Shown piece by piece: positions 1-5,374 of a stretch of 29,831 nucleotides of DNA; position 1 is the stretch's first letter, and each line of letters starts with the position of its first letter. A program made the translations under genes and the position numbers. The notes below the pieces were generated by a model, which saw only the letters and a list, made by a program, of their open reading frames with translations, ran no database searches and had not been told where the DNA came from. Source of the stretch: a virus. The stretch spans positions 1-29,831 of the IMG/VR virus record IMGVR_UViG_3300050821_007334; one strand, 5' to 3'.

Positions 1-76
1 TGGTGATCCCTCGGCGACTCGAACGCCGGGCCTCCGGCTTCGGAGGCCGGCGCTCTATCCACTGAGCTAAGGGACC
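1..76 (-). tRNA. tRNA-Arg (anticodon CCG)
   Basis: Canonical 76-nt cloverleaf with encoded CCA. The acceptor pairs GGTCCCT with AGGGATC, the D-stem is GCTC/GAGC, the anticodon stem CCGGC/GCCGG encloses loop CTCCGAA, and the T-loop is TTCGAGT. It reads CGG codons. It is the leftmost visible member of the tRNA array and lies 1 nt beyond the stop codon of the RusA-like gene, so the two are almost certainly co-transcribed. Confidence 0.95.
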
Positions 77-77
77 T

Positions 78-419
78 TTATTTCTTCGGCGGATGCAGAA
101 ACTTTCTGATCCGCGTCTCCGCGATCTGCGCGTCGTCGAACACGATACCGGGCGGCTTCAACGTCTTCCCGTCCAGCGCACGCTCAAGCGCCAAGTATAG
201 ATTGCCGTTGTCCGGTGACGACGGAAAAACGAAGTTGACGTAAAGATCGAGAGGACCGTCGATCGGCGTCAAAATTCCCGCCTTGGTGCAGGCCGCACGC
301 AGATGCTCGCGATACTGCTGGATCACGCGGATATGCATCCTGTAATGCGGCGCGTCGTAGATAACGAGCGAGAGAAGCGGCGGAAAAACAGCTTCGTTGA
401 ACTTTGCGATGATCTTCAT
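78..419 (-). CDS. RusA-like Holliday junction resolvase
   Basis: This 113-residue protein resembles the RusA family of phage Holliday-junction resolvases, which cut four-way junctions made during recombination and replication. The C-terminal half has the family pattern: an acidic SPDNGN segment near residue 68, then an ALDG block and VFDDAQI near residue 93. The length fits RusA (about 120 aa). The ATG begins on the terminal A of the CCA end of the upstream tRNA-Met, so the only Shine-Dalgarno-like sequence (GGGAG) lies inside the tRNA acceptor strand. Family assignment is by motif memory; the start is supported by the tight array packing. Confidence 0.72.
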   Translation of the reverse strand: MKIIAKFNEAVFPPLLSLVIYDAPHYRMHIRVIQQYREHLRAACTKAGILTPIDGPLDLYVNFVFPSSPDNGNLYLALERALDGKTLKPPGIVFDDAQIAETRIRKFLHPPKK

Positions 420-494
420 GGTGCGCTCCCGGGGGATCGAACCCCGTCATTGGACTGTTATGAGCAGCCGGCTCTCCCACTGAGCTAGAAGCGC
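419..494 (-). tRNA. tRNA-Met/Ile2 (anticodon CAT)
   Basis: 76-nt cloverleaf with encoded CCA. The acceptor pairs GCGCTTC with GGAGCGC, the anticodon stem is GGCTG/CAGTC, the loop is CTCATAA and the T-loop is TTCGATC. It lacks initiator features (no mismatch at 1:72 and no run of GC pairs in the anticodon stem), so it is an elongator Met or a lysidine-modified Ile2 tRNA. Its last base is also the first base of the RusA-like start codon. Confidence 0.9.
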
Positions 495-498
495 GAAG

Positions 499-581
499 TG
501 GCGGCCGACCTGGGCATCGATCCCAGAGCCCCGCCGCTACAGCGCTCTCGCGCACGGGGCTGCAGCTCGAGCTGCATGGCC
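499..581 (-). tRNA. degenerate tRNA-like element
   Basis: This element lies between two tRNAs and keeps a 3' half: a CTGGG/CCCAG T-stem, a 7-nt loop ATCGATG (not TTCRANY), acceptor strand GTCGGCC, G73 and CCA. The proposed 5' strand GGCCATG pairs at only four positions. No ordinary anticodon arm can be drawn, although CCCCG/CGGGG could pair around a 21-nt loop. It may be a decayed tRNA or a deliberately odd one. The 5' end is uncertain. Confidence 0.35.
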
Positions 582-588
582 GATAAGA

Positions 589-665
589 TGGTCTAGGCAG
601 CAGGATTCGAACCCGCGATCTCCTGTACCCAAAACAGGCGCGATACCGGACTTCGCTATGCCTAG
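589..665 (-). tRNA. tRNA-Pro (anticodon TGG)
   Basis: 77-nt cloverleaf with CCA. The acceptor CTAGGCA/TGCCTAG is perfectly paired, the anticodon stem is CCTGT/ACAGG, the loop is TTTGGGT and the T-loop is TTCGAAT. The anticodon arm is the usual bacterial Pro(UGG) arm. C1:G72 fits proline identity. Confidence 0.93.
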
Positions 666-670
666 ATGAT

Positions 671-745
671 TGGCGACCCTGCGGGGAATCGAACCCCGGT
701 CTTCCGCTGGACAGGCGGTTTCTCTAACCGTTGAGATACAGGGCC
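671..745 (-). tRNA. tRNA-Asp (anticodon GTC)
   Basis: 75-nt cloverleaf with acceptor GGCCCTG/CAGGGTC, D-stem TCTC/GAGA and T-loop TTCGATT. The discriminator G73 is expected for Asp. The anticodon loop is CTGTCCA: position 37 is C rather than a purine, and the anticodon stem has an A27-A43 mismatch. The identity is good but the loop is unusual. Confidence 0.78.
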
Positions 746-748
746 AGA

Positions 749-949
749 TTAGGCGGCCTTGCGCTGGCCAAGACGCGCGCGGAACCAGACGAGCGATGCG
801 GCGGCGATCTTGTCGGTGCCAAACCGTTCGCAATGTCGGACCAGGCGCTTGACGTGACTCTTATCGTGCCGCTGCTCGTTGATATAGGCGAGGTTTTGTC
901 CGCACTTCTTCTGACGTCCAGCCTTCGATGACTTGCCCTTGTCGGCCAT
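749..949 (-). CDS. small basic protein embedded in the tRNA array
   Basis: This 66-residue, Lys/Arg-rich protein has no recognised family. It begins MADKGKSSKAGRQKKCGQN. The start at 949 is chosen because AAGGAAAAG lies just upstream; nearly the same leader, AAGGAAAAGAAAA, precedes the gene starting at 4204. The stop lies 3 nt from the tRNA-Asp 5' end, and tRNA-Leu(GAG) ends 21 nt upstream, so the gene sits inside a polycistronic tRNA-mRNA. The basic charge suggests nucleic-acid binding, but that is inference only. Confidence 0.6.
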   Translation of the reverse strand: MADKGKSSKAGRQKKCGQNLAYINEQRHDKSHVKRLVRHCERFGTDKIAAASLVWFRARLGQRKAA

Positions 950-970
950 TTTCTTTTCCTTGCATGTTGG

Positions 971-1056
971 TGGTGTCGCTGCCGAGATTTGAACTCGGAT
1001 GCCTCGCGGCGAGGGCACCTCAAGCCCTTGCGTCTACCGGTTTCCGCCACAGCGAC
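971..1056 (-). tRNA. tRNA-Leu (anticodon GAG)
   Basis: 86-nt class II tRNA with a long variable arm and encoded CCA. The acceptor is GTCGCTG/CAGCGAC, the anticodon stem AGGGC/GCCCT, the loop TTGAGGT and the T-loop TTCAAAT. It decodes CUC/CUU. CCA is followed by a second CCA-like triplet. Confidence 0.92.
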
Positions 1057-1061
1057 ATGAT

Positions 1062-1178
1062 TGGTGGACGCGGGGAGAATCGAACCCCCGTTGATTCCCT
1101 CTCTCAAGCAGACTCTTCGCAGGACTTGACGCATCTGCTTGAGTGAGGGTGCCTGCTCCATCATCGGCCAGCGCGCCC
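1062..1178 (-). tRNA. 117-nt tRNA-like element with an extended anticodon arm
   Basis: The ends are those of a tRNA: acceptor GGGCGCG pairs with CGCGTCC, then A73 and CCA, and a T-arm with loop TTCGATT. A GCC/GGC D-arm is present. In place of an anticodon arm there is one long hairpin: CCCTC/GAGGG, an A-A mismatch, then a 10-bp stem CTCAAGCAGA/TCTGCTTGAG closed by a 21-nt loop. The variable region is short (AATCAA). It could be an intron-bearing or expanded tRNA or a tRNA mimic; no anticodon can be assigned. Confidence 0.6.
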
Positions 1179-1183
1179 CTTAT

Positions 1184-1258
1184 TGGTGAACCCTCGGAGA
1201 TTCGAACTCCGGACCAGCGGATTAAGAGGCCGCCGCTCTACCGCTGAGCTAAGGGTCC
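1184..1258 (-). tRNA. tRNA-Lys (anticodon CTT)
   Basis: 75-nt cloverleaf with CCA. The acceptor is GGACCCT/AGGGTTC, the D-stem GCTC/GAGC, the anticodon loop CTCTTAA and the T-loop TTCGAAT. The anticodon stem GCGGC/TCCGC has one mismatch at 31:39. It reads AAG. Confidence 0.9.
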
Positions 1259-1265
1259 GAATTGC

Positions 1266-1340
1266 TGGTGAACCGCCACGGTACTGCCCCGTGTTCTCAT
1301 GGGTTAAAAGGCCAGCGCATTACGTTCATGCTCGCGGTCC
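1266..1340 (-). tRNA. divergent tRNA-Lys (anticodon TTT)
   Basis: The length is exactly canonical (75 nt) with CCA. The acceptor GGACCGC/GCGGTTC is fully paired, the D-stem is GCAT/ATGC, the T-stem CACGG/CCGTG, and the anticodon loop CTTTTAA gives TTT. The D-loop GAACGTA lacks the GG pair and the T-loop GGCAGTA lacks TTC, so the usual D-loop/T-loop contact cannot form. The anticodon stem has two mismatches. It starts 3 nt after a CDS stop, as other array members do, which supports it. Confidence 0.62.
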
Positions 1341-1343
1341 AGA

Positions 1344-1610
1344 TCAGGACACGCGTTTGGTGAAGCCGGCTTCGAGCGCGGCGCTGCGCTCGGCGATCCG
1401 CTTCATGATATCCACGCTCTCCTGCGAGAGAACGTGGACGCCATCGGGAAGAGGCAGCTCGACGAAGTCGGGCTTGCCGACCGGCTTGTAGAAGTCCTTG
1501 TCGGTGATCTCCATCATCTGCTTGGCCTCCCATCCCTCAGCGGTGTTGTTTGCTATCCACCCCTCGGAATAAGGAGTGAACTCTACGCCGTTCCCATATC
1601 CTAGTTGCAT
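1344..1610 (-). CDS. hypothetical protein started from within a tRNA
   Basis: This 88-residue protein (MQLGYGNGVEFTPYSEGW...) has no recognised domain. The middle is rich in acidic and aromatic residues and the C-terminus in Ala/Arg. The ATG follows the CCA end of tRNA-Ile immediately, and the Shine-Dalgarno AAGGA is the acceptor strand of that tRNA. The stop lies 3 nt before the divergent tRNA-Lys. The start is therefore well defined by context; the function is unknown. Confidence 0.65.
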   Translation of the reverse strand: MQLGYGNGVEFTPYSEGWIANNTAEGWEAKQMMEITDKDFYKPVGKPDFVELPLPDGVHVLSQESVDIMKRIAERSAALEAGFTKRVS

Positions 1611-1685
1611 TGGTAGTCCTTGCGTGAATCGAACATGCTCATGAGCGGTTATCGGCCGCTTGCTCTCCCACTGAGCTAAAGGACC
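1611..1685 (-). tRNA. tRNA-Ile (anticodon GAT)
   Basis: 75-nt cloverleaf with CCA. The acceptor is GGTCCTT/AAGGACT, the anticodon stem AGCGG/CCGCT is perfect, and the loop is CCGATAA. Position 33 is C rather than the near-universal T. The T-stem has one mismatch around TTCGATT. The acceptor 3' strand doubles as the Shine-Dalgarno of the next gene. Confidence 0.85.
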
Positions 1686-1686
1686 A

Positions 1687-1762
1687 TGGTACGCCGTGCA
1701 GGGATCGAACCCGCGACATCCTGCGTGTAAAACAGGCGCTCTCCCATCTGAGCTAACGGCGC
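1687..1762 (-). tRNA. tRNA-Val (anticodon TAC)
   Basis: 76-nt cloverleaf with CCA. The acceptor is GCGCCGT/ACGGCGT, the anticodon stem CCTGT/GCAGG, the loop TTTACAC and the T-loop TTCGATC. It lies 1 nt from the tRNA-Ile 5' end. The following 75 nt (1763-1837) hold nothing I can assign. Confidence 0.94.
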
Positions 1763-1837
1763 ATGAATTTGTTCGACGTCTCTCCGCCGTGCCACACCAC
1801 TCCCACCGCGAGGCGGCCGATGCAGGTGTCGCTACCT

Positions 1838-1915
1838 TGGTGCCCCAGGGGGGACTCGAACCCCCAAATCAGCCGGTTTTGAAGCGGTGGCCTTTACCAG
1901 TTTGGCTACAAGGGC
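1838..1915 (-). tRNA. tRNA with CAA-like anticodon, short variable arm (Leu?)
   Basis: 78 nt with CCA, T-stem GGGGG/CCCCC and T-loop TTCGAGT. The acceptor GCCCTTG/CTGGGGC has one mismatch. The loop TTCAAAA is that of Leu(CAA), but only CCG/CGG pairs in the anticodon stem and the variable region is short, unlike normal class II tRNA-Leu. The identity is doubtful. Confidence 0.6.
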
Positions 1916-1919
1916 GAAT

Positions 1920-2004
1920 TGGTGTCACCGGGGAGACTCGAACTCCCAAAGCTACGCGGTCTGGACGCGCATCGTATACCGGTTCCGAACAAAGCCACGG
2001 TGAC
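1920..2004 (-). tRNA. tRNA of uncertain identity (CAG-like anticodon, enlarged D region)
   Basis: 85 nt with CCA, perfect acceptor GTCACCG/CGGTGAC and T-arm GGGAG/CTCCC with TTCGAGT. The best anticodon stem GCGCG/CGCGT gives loop TCCAGAC (CAG, with C at position 33); a shifted reading would give CCA (Trp). The region between acceptor and anticodon stem is about eight bases longer than normal. It is clearly tRNA-derived; the amino acid is undetermined. Confidence 0.6.
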
Positions 2005-2160
2005 AAGAAACTTGGCGGGGCCATCGGCGTCATTGGCTACCGGGTTTGGGGCCTAGAGTTGCCCGAAGCTTCTCCATACCGCTACGGGGTCGTTACTCCC
2101 GTCCTACCCGCTGGACGACGATTGATGCTTACGGTGCTGCCTAATCGCACACCCCATGAA
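2005..2160. other. unassigned spacer in the tRNA array
   Basis: About 155 nt between two tRNAs, twice a tRNA length. No TTCRA T-loop, no convincing acceptor pairing and no small ORF with a ribosome binding site were found on either strand. On the minus strand it ends in a CCA-like GCCA. It may hold decayed tRNAs or another RNA. Confidence 0.3.
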
Positions 2161-2235
2161 TGGTGCTCTCTCGGAGGATCGAACTCCGGACTTCGCCCTT
2201 ACCAAGGGCGCGGTCTACCACTGGCCTAAGAGAGC
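2161..2235 (-). tRNA. tRNA-Thr (anticodon GGT)
   Basis: 75-nt cloverleaf with CCA. The acceptor GCTCTCT/AGAGAGC is perfect, the D-stem is GGCC/GACC, the anticodon stem CGCCC/GGGCG, the loop TTGGTAA and the T-loop TTCGATC. It is one of three Thr isoacceptors in the array. Confidence 0.93.
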
Positions 2236-2306
2236 ATGAGCAGGAAGGCTTTCGCCTGCAGGGGTTTCACCTGCCACCACCGTATTTCAGTGGGTCCTGA
2301 CTAGCT

Positions 2307-2381
2307 TGGAGCCGGCTGCAGGGATTGAACCCGCGACACGCGCATTACAAATGCGCTGCTCTACCACTGAGCTAAACCGGC
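2307..2381 (-). tRNA. tRNA-Thr (anticodon TGT)
   Basis: 75-nt cloverleaf with CCA. The acceptor is GCCGGTT/AGCCGGC, the anticodon stem GCGCA/TGCGC, the loop TTTGTAA and the T-loop TTCAATC. The 71 nt between it and tRNA-Thr(GGT) contain only small hairpins. Confidence 0.94.
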
Positions 2382-2422
2382 GAATTTGTTGCCCCGACCA
2401 TGCTCGGGACCACACGTAGGTT

Positions 2423-2497
2423 TGGTGCTGTAGCGTGGATTCGAACCCCGGACCTTCGCTTTACGAAAGCGCTGCTCTACCGCTGAGCTACAACAGC
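2423..2497 (-). tRNA. tRNA-Thr (anticodon CGT)
   Basis: 75-nt cloverleaf with CCA. The acceptor GCTGTTG/CTACAGC has one T-T mismatch, the loop is TTCGTAA and the T-loop is TTCGAAT. Single mismatches also occur in the anticodon and T stems. It is the promoter-proximal member of the leftward array. Confidence 0.88.
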
Positions 2498-2825
2498 ATT
2501 AACTTTTTTTCGAAGCTGGAGACCGGCCCGGGTGGACCACCAGTCAACGGGCTTGCTTATCCACGTGGCAAGCCAGCAAGAGATAGTCACAGGCAGGGGG
2601 ATTTAAGGATTTTCACTCTGCCTGAACCGGCAGAGGGCGGACCCTTGGCCGGTTTTTAGTCTTGTATTTCGCGCCCTTCGGGCTGCGTATTGATCGCGCA
2701 CACGAAACTATCCGGTCGCAAGTGCGACCAGGTAAGCTTGGCGATATATGTTGCTGACATCAGCACGGGGGCACGATCCTCGTTAACGTGCTCAAGACTT
2801 ACGCGCGATTTTTATGTTCGTCAAT
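2498..2825. other. gene-free leader of the tRNA array
   Basis: No convincing CDS or tRNA on either strand. Small hairpins are visible: CTCTGCC/GGCAGAG near 2616-2636, a TTCG-capped stem near 2670-2686 and GGTCGC/GCGACC near 2712-2729. A weak leftward promoter candidate has TTGACG at 2819-2824 and TAAGTC at 2796-2801 (17-nt spacer). It is probably the 5' leader of the tRNA precursor. Confidence 0.4.
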
Positions 2826-2841
2826 TGTTCTTTTTTAGACA
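2826..2841 (-). promoter_or_regulatory. TGTCTA-type operator ahead of the tRNA array
   Basis: Minus-strand TGTCTAAAAAAGAACA, an imperfect version of the perfect inverted repeat at 6998-7013 (TGTCTA-N4-TAGACA). It lies just upstream of the candidate TTGACG box of the tRNA array, so it may set array transcription. Functional role is inferred. Confidence 0.5.
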
Positions 2842-2842
2842 T

Positions 2843-2977
2843 GTGTTGTGGCGTCGGGTGCTGTGTGGCGTGGTGCTATGCCGTGCAGTGGTGTGCAGCG
2901 AGGTGTTGTGACGTGCTGTGCCGCGGTGCGTGGTGTTGTGTAGTGGCGTGCCGTGCGATGCTGTGAAGTGCCGTGAA
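2843..2977 (+). repeat. GTGNN degenerate pentanucleotide array 1
   Basis: Twenty-seven consecutive 5-bp units, mostly GTGNN with occasional GCGNN or ATGNN and no frame slip. It lies between the stop codon at 2981 of the leftward operon and the operator of the tRNA array. Leftward transcription would give C-rich, G-poor RNA (NNCAC units), as expected of Rho loading sites. Confidence 0.85.
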
Positions 2978-2980
2978 GCA

Positions 2981-3184
2981 TTAATCTACGCGATTAAGCA
3001 CTTGCTCGGCCCTAGTTAGCCGCCTGATCACGCGCTCGATCGTATCGATGCAGACCTGATCTGTCGGAATGCCAAGTTCGCGAAACCGCTTGATGTCGAT
3101 CAGTGCGCCTTCGAGGTTATCGGTCGCATTGGATTCTTCTGGTAGAAACAGCGCGTTTCGAAGCTCGTCTCGGATATCAACCAT
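2981..3184 (-). CDS. hypothetical acidic small protein
   Basis: 67 residues from ATG 3184 (MVDIRDELRNALFLPEE...); an in-frame ATG at 3196 would add four residues. I prefer 3184 because of GGGAACG upstream and an 8-nt overlap with the preceding stop. Predicted helical, with Arg/Glu-rich repeats such as RVIRRLTRAEQVL near the C-terminus. No family recognised. It is the last gene of the leftward operon and its stop abuts a GTGNN array. Confidence 0.6.
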   Translation of the reverse strand: MVDIRDELRNALFLPEESNATDNLEGALIDIKRFRELGIPTDQVCIDTIERVIRRLTRAEQVLNRVD

Positions 3185-3413
3185 AGTCGTTCCCATATAT
3201 CTGCTTGTAGAGCCGGCTGTAGGAGTCCCGCATCACGTTCAGATTGGCGATCTCGTCGCGGTTTTTCTTTATTTCGTTTATGGCATCGGCCAAGAGCAAA
3301 TGCCAATGAGCGGCATGAGCGCTGAACCAAAGCGGGTTTAGCGCCAGGCCAGCCAAGCTTGCGCAGACTTGGTTTAGTTGCTCAAGAACATCACTTGGCT
3401 TTTCGCTCATCAT
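3177..3413 (-). CDS. hypothetical small helical protein
   Basis: 78 residues starting at tandem ATGs (3413 and 3410) after GAGGGG. The protein has a central WFSAHAAHWHLLLADAINEIKK segment and looks all-helical. It overlaps the upstream gene by 23 nt and the downstream one by 8 nt, so translation is coupled. Function unknown. Confidence 0.6.
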   Translation of the reverse strand: MMSEKPSDVLEQLNQVCASLAGLALNPLWFSAHAAHWHLLLADAINEIKKNRDEIANLNVMRDSYSRLYKQIYGNDYG

Positions 3414-3579
3414 CCCCTCGGTGCATTCTCTGTAGCATCTCATCCGCGCTCGGCGGCTTGCTCGGTTCCGTCCTCGTCAATCGATTATGACCTTTGGCGT
3501 ACTGCGATTGCGCAGCCTTGAGCGCGCCGAACACGTATTTGACGGATGAGGTTTTCTTTGGTGACGGATACTTCTTCAC
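3391..3579 (-). CDS. hypothetical basic protein, GTG start
   Basis: 62 residues, Lys/Arg/Ser-rich. The GTG at 3579 forms a GTGA overlap with the stop of the preceding gene, the same 4-nt coupling used throughout this operon. A longer reading upstream would overlap the preceding gene completely, so the short form is preferred. No family recognised; the charge suggests nucleic-acid contact. Confidence 0.55.
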   Translation of the reverse strand: MKKYPSPKKTSSVKYVFGALKAAQSQYAKGHNRLTRTEPSKPPSADEMLQRMHRGDDERKAK

Positions 3580-3767
3580 CGGTACGCTCCATGCGCTAGA
3601 AAGAAAATCCTGATCTGGGCGATCGGCTGCCAGACGTTGAACGTCAGCGGCAGCGTGCCCCAGACCCGGAATGGACAAGATCGGCAGTCGAGAACGTAGT
3701 ACCACCTCGGCAACTTGAAGATCAGAAGACCGCCGGCACTGCGCTGCAGCGCGCCGATAACGTTCAT
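3576..3767 (-). CDS. hypothetical hydrophobic small protein
   Basis: 63 residues rich in Trp, Phe and Leu, with a Cys pair (DCRSC) at mid-length. One or two weak membrane-associating segments may be present (residues 9-25 and 35-58). It begins in an ATGA overlap with the upstream stop. No family recognised. Confidence 0.55.
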   Translation of the reverse strand: MNVIGALQRSAGGLLIFKLPRWYYVLDCRSCPFRVWGTLPLTFNVWQPIAQIRIFFLAHGAYR

Positions 3768-4204
3768 GGGACAAAGACCGGCTCGACCGACCAGTCTGCG
3801 GTACCGGTGATCAGAAAGCAGCGAAGTGCCTTCGCTGCTCGCTCGACCGTGATGTCATCCCAATCACCGACCACGCTCTCGGAAGGACCGAACAGATGGG
3901 AAAGACCTTTGTGGACGTTCCATCCGTCAAACTCGACCTTGCCGATAAGTTCTGCGGTGCCGCCGATGCAGGCCACGGTTCCGCAAGTATAGGGAGCATC
4001 GTCTGCCCCCCAAACCCTCATATTGAATAGGCCAGTGAAGGAGGCTTCCTCGCCGTCGCCGATAAATTCCCAGTCTTCGTATTCATCTTCGCGAACATGT
4101 CGGACCTCGCCGCTCTCGAACAGATCGAGAGTCGCGATCAGAGCCTCACGCTGCGGCTCGGTCAGTTGCAGGTCGGCGGCCGACATATAGGTATGGGCAA
4201 GCAC
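3764..4204 (-). CDS. hypothetical acidic protein, GTG start
   Basis: 146 residues. The start is GTG 4204, preceded by AAGGAAAAGAAAA; an internal ATG at 4186 is the alternative. The sequence is acidic in the N-terminal half (REDEYEDWEFIGDGEE) and contains YTCGTVACIGGTAEL near residue 75, a small-residue and Cys segment. The C-terminus holds DDITVERAAKALRCFL. I do not recognise a family. It is the longest unknown of the leftward operon after the phosphatase. Confidence 0.7.
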   Translation of the reverse strand: MLAHTYMSAADLQLTEPQREALIATLDLFESGEVRHVREDEYEDWEFIGDGEEASFTGLFNMRVWGADDAPYTCGTVACIGGTAELIGKVEFDGWNVHKGLSHLFGPSESVVGDWDDITVERAAKALRCFLITGTADWSVEPVFVP

Positions 4205-4242
4205 TTTTCTTTTCCTTCATGTTGAGCCCTCTACGTTGTTGT

Positions 4243-4485
4243 TTATCTGCTAGATGCCGCCACGACGGTGCGCCAGAGGCGGTCCTTTTCGTCCTCGATA
4301 TCCTCGATCCATTTTCTGGATGCGGCGTCGTACTTGACCCGAATTGGCTCGTGCGTATCCACCTCGCGCACGGGAAGTTTAAACGACGAGTGTGCGAACA
4401 GGTCCTCGATTGTTTTTCGAGCCTCGAAGGGCAGGATGATCACGCCGTCCTGTTTCCTTTTCCAGCCCCACGTATGTTCGCTCAT
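4243..4485 (-). CDS. hypothetical protein coupled to the phosphatase
   Basis: 80 residues, mixed charge, no signal or membrane segment. It begins MSEHTWGWKRKQ in an ATGA overlap with the phosphatase stop. A 38-nt gap follows before the next gene. No family recognised. Confidence 0.65.
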   Translation of the reverse strand: MSEHTWGWKRKQDGVIILPFEARKTIEDLFAHSSFKLPVREVDTHEPIRVKYDAASRKWIEDIEDEKDRLWRTVVAASSR

Positions 4486-5180
4486 GCCTTCACCTCGATG
4501 ATCTCGATCGGACCGCCGGGCGTATCGTCATCAAAGACGCCGATCACCAGGCGGTCGGAATCGTATGCCTCAACATCCAGGTTGGTTCGATTTGTTAAAA
4601 GCAGCGGACCCTTGGGGTTTGCGACATGACCATGCACGATATGATGATTGAGACCTTGATAACTGTACGGCAGATCATCCTTGTTGATGATCCAATAGAT
4701 CAGATCGTCCTTTTGTTCTGGCAGTGAGACAGAGCTGTCTAAGCCGGCGTGTACATAGACGCGGTGCCGATCGCAGTACAGCCGATTGAGACGGGCGAGG
4801 AAATCCACATGCTCGGGCGGGACGACGCTCGGATTGTAGGGCCATACCTCATTGTACCGAATCCTGATCCTGGGATGGCCGTAGCTCTCCAGCGTTTGCT
4901 TGCCGCCGTTGCCCATCCACCAACCGGGATTGAGCGGCTTCCTGATCGTCTCCACCATGATCTGCTCGTGGTTGCCCTTGAGGACGAGGCGCGTGAAGCC
5001 ATGCGGCTGAGTGTCATCGTTCATCAGGCAAGTGATAACTGCTCGGCTGTTCGGTCCCCTATCGACGTAGTCGCCGAGGTGCACGATCAGGCCAGGCTCG
5101 CAGTCGCATAGACGATTGTACGCGAGCATCAGCAGATCGAACCGACCGTGCAGGTCGGCGATGGCGTAGGTCTTAGTCAT
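4482..5180 (-). CDS. PP1/lambda-type serine/threonine metallophosphatase
   Basis: 232-residue calcineurin-like phosphoesterase of the lambda NinI/PrpA type, which hydrolyses phosphoserine, phosphothreonine or related phosphoesters using two metal ions. The metal-site motifs occur in order: DLHGRFD (residues 9-15), GDYVDRG (37-43) and GNHE (near 70), with a later HAGLD and VHGHVA supplying histidines. Start 5180 was chosen over a longer reading because it makes an ATGA overlap with the preceding gene. Phages carry such enzymes for unclear reasons, possibly to alter host signalling. Confidence 0.88.
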   Translation of the reverse strand: MTKTYAIADLHGRFDLLMLAYNRLCDCEPGLIVHLGDYVDRGPNSRAVITCLMNDDTQPHGFTRLVLKGNHEQIMVETIRKPLNPGWWMGNGGKQTLESYGHPRIRIRYNEVWPYNPSVVPPEHVDFLARLNRLYCDRHRVYVHAGLDSSVSLPEQKDDLIYWIINKDDLPYSYQGLNHHIVHGHVANPKGPLLLTNRTNLDVEAYDSDRLVIGVFDDDTPGGPIEIIEVKA

Positions 5181-5374
5181 AGCAGCCGTTTCGCCTCGCA
5201 GTAGTTGAAGTAGACCATGTACAGATTGCCCACGAATATCGCGGCGTTGAAGAAGCACATCGGCATCATGCCGATCTGGTAGGTCTTCACGATCATGACC
5301 GCGCAAACGACGGCCAGGATGATATTGCAGACGGCGAAGGCTGCATGAACCAGCCCGATAACGCGTGGGGTCAT
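5177..5374 (-). CDS. small membrane protein, two TM segments
   Basis: 65 residues with two hydrophobic helices, about residues 5-27 and 34-54, separated by a short polar turn, and a basic C-terminus (EAKRLL). It is coupled by 4-nt overlaps to genes on both sides. It is probably an inner-membrane protein; its role is unknown. Confidence 0.7.
   Translation of the reverse strand: MTPRVIGLVHAAFAVCNIILAVVCAVMIVKTYQIGMMPMCFFNAAIFVGNLYMVYFNYCEAKRLL

Noticed and set aside
1696-2229. 177-residue plus-strand ORF across the tRNA array
   Set aside because: It reads antisense through several well-folded tRNAs; its composition (repeated GxxNPR-type strings from T-arms) is an artefact of tRNA sequence.
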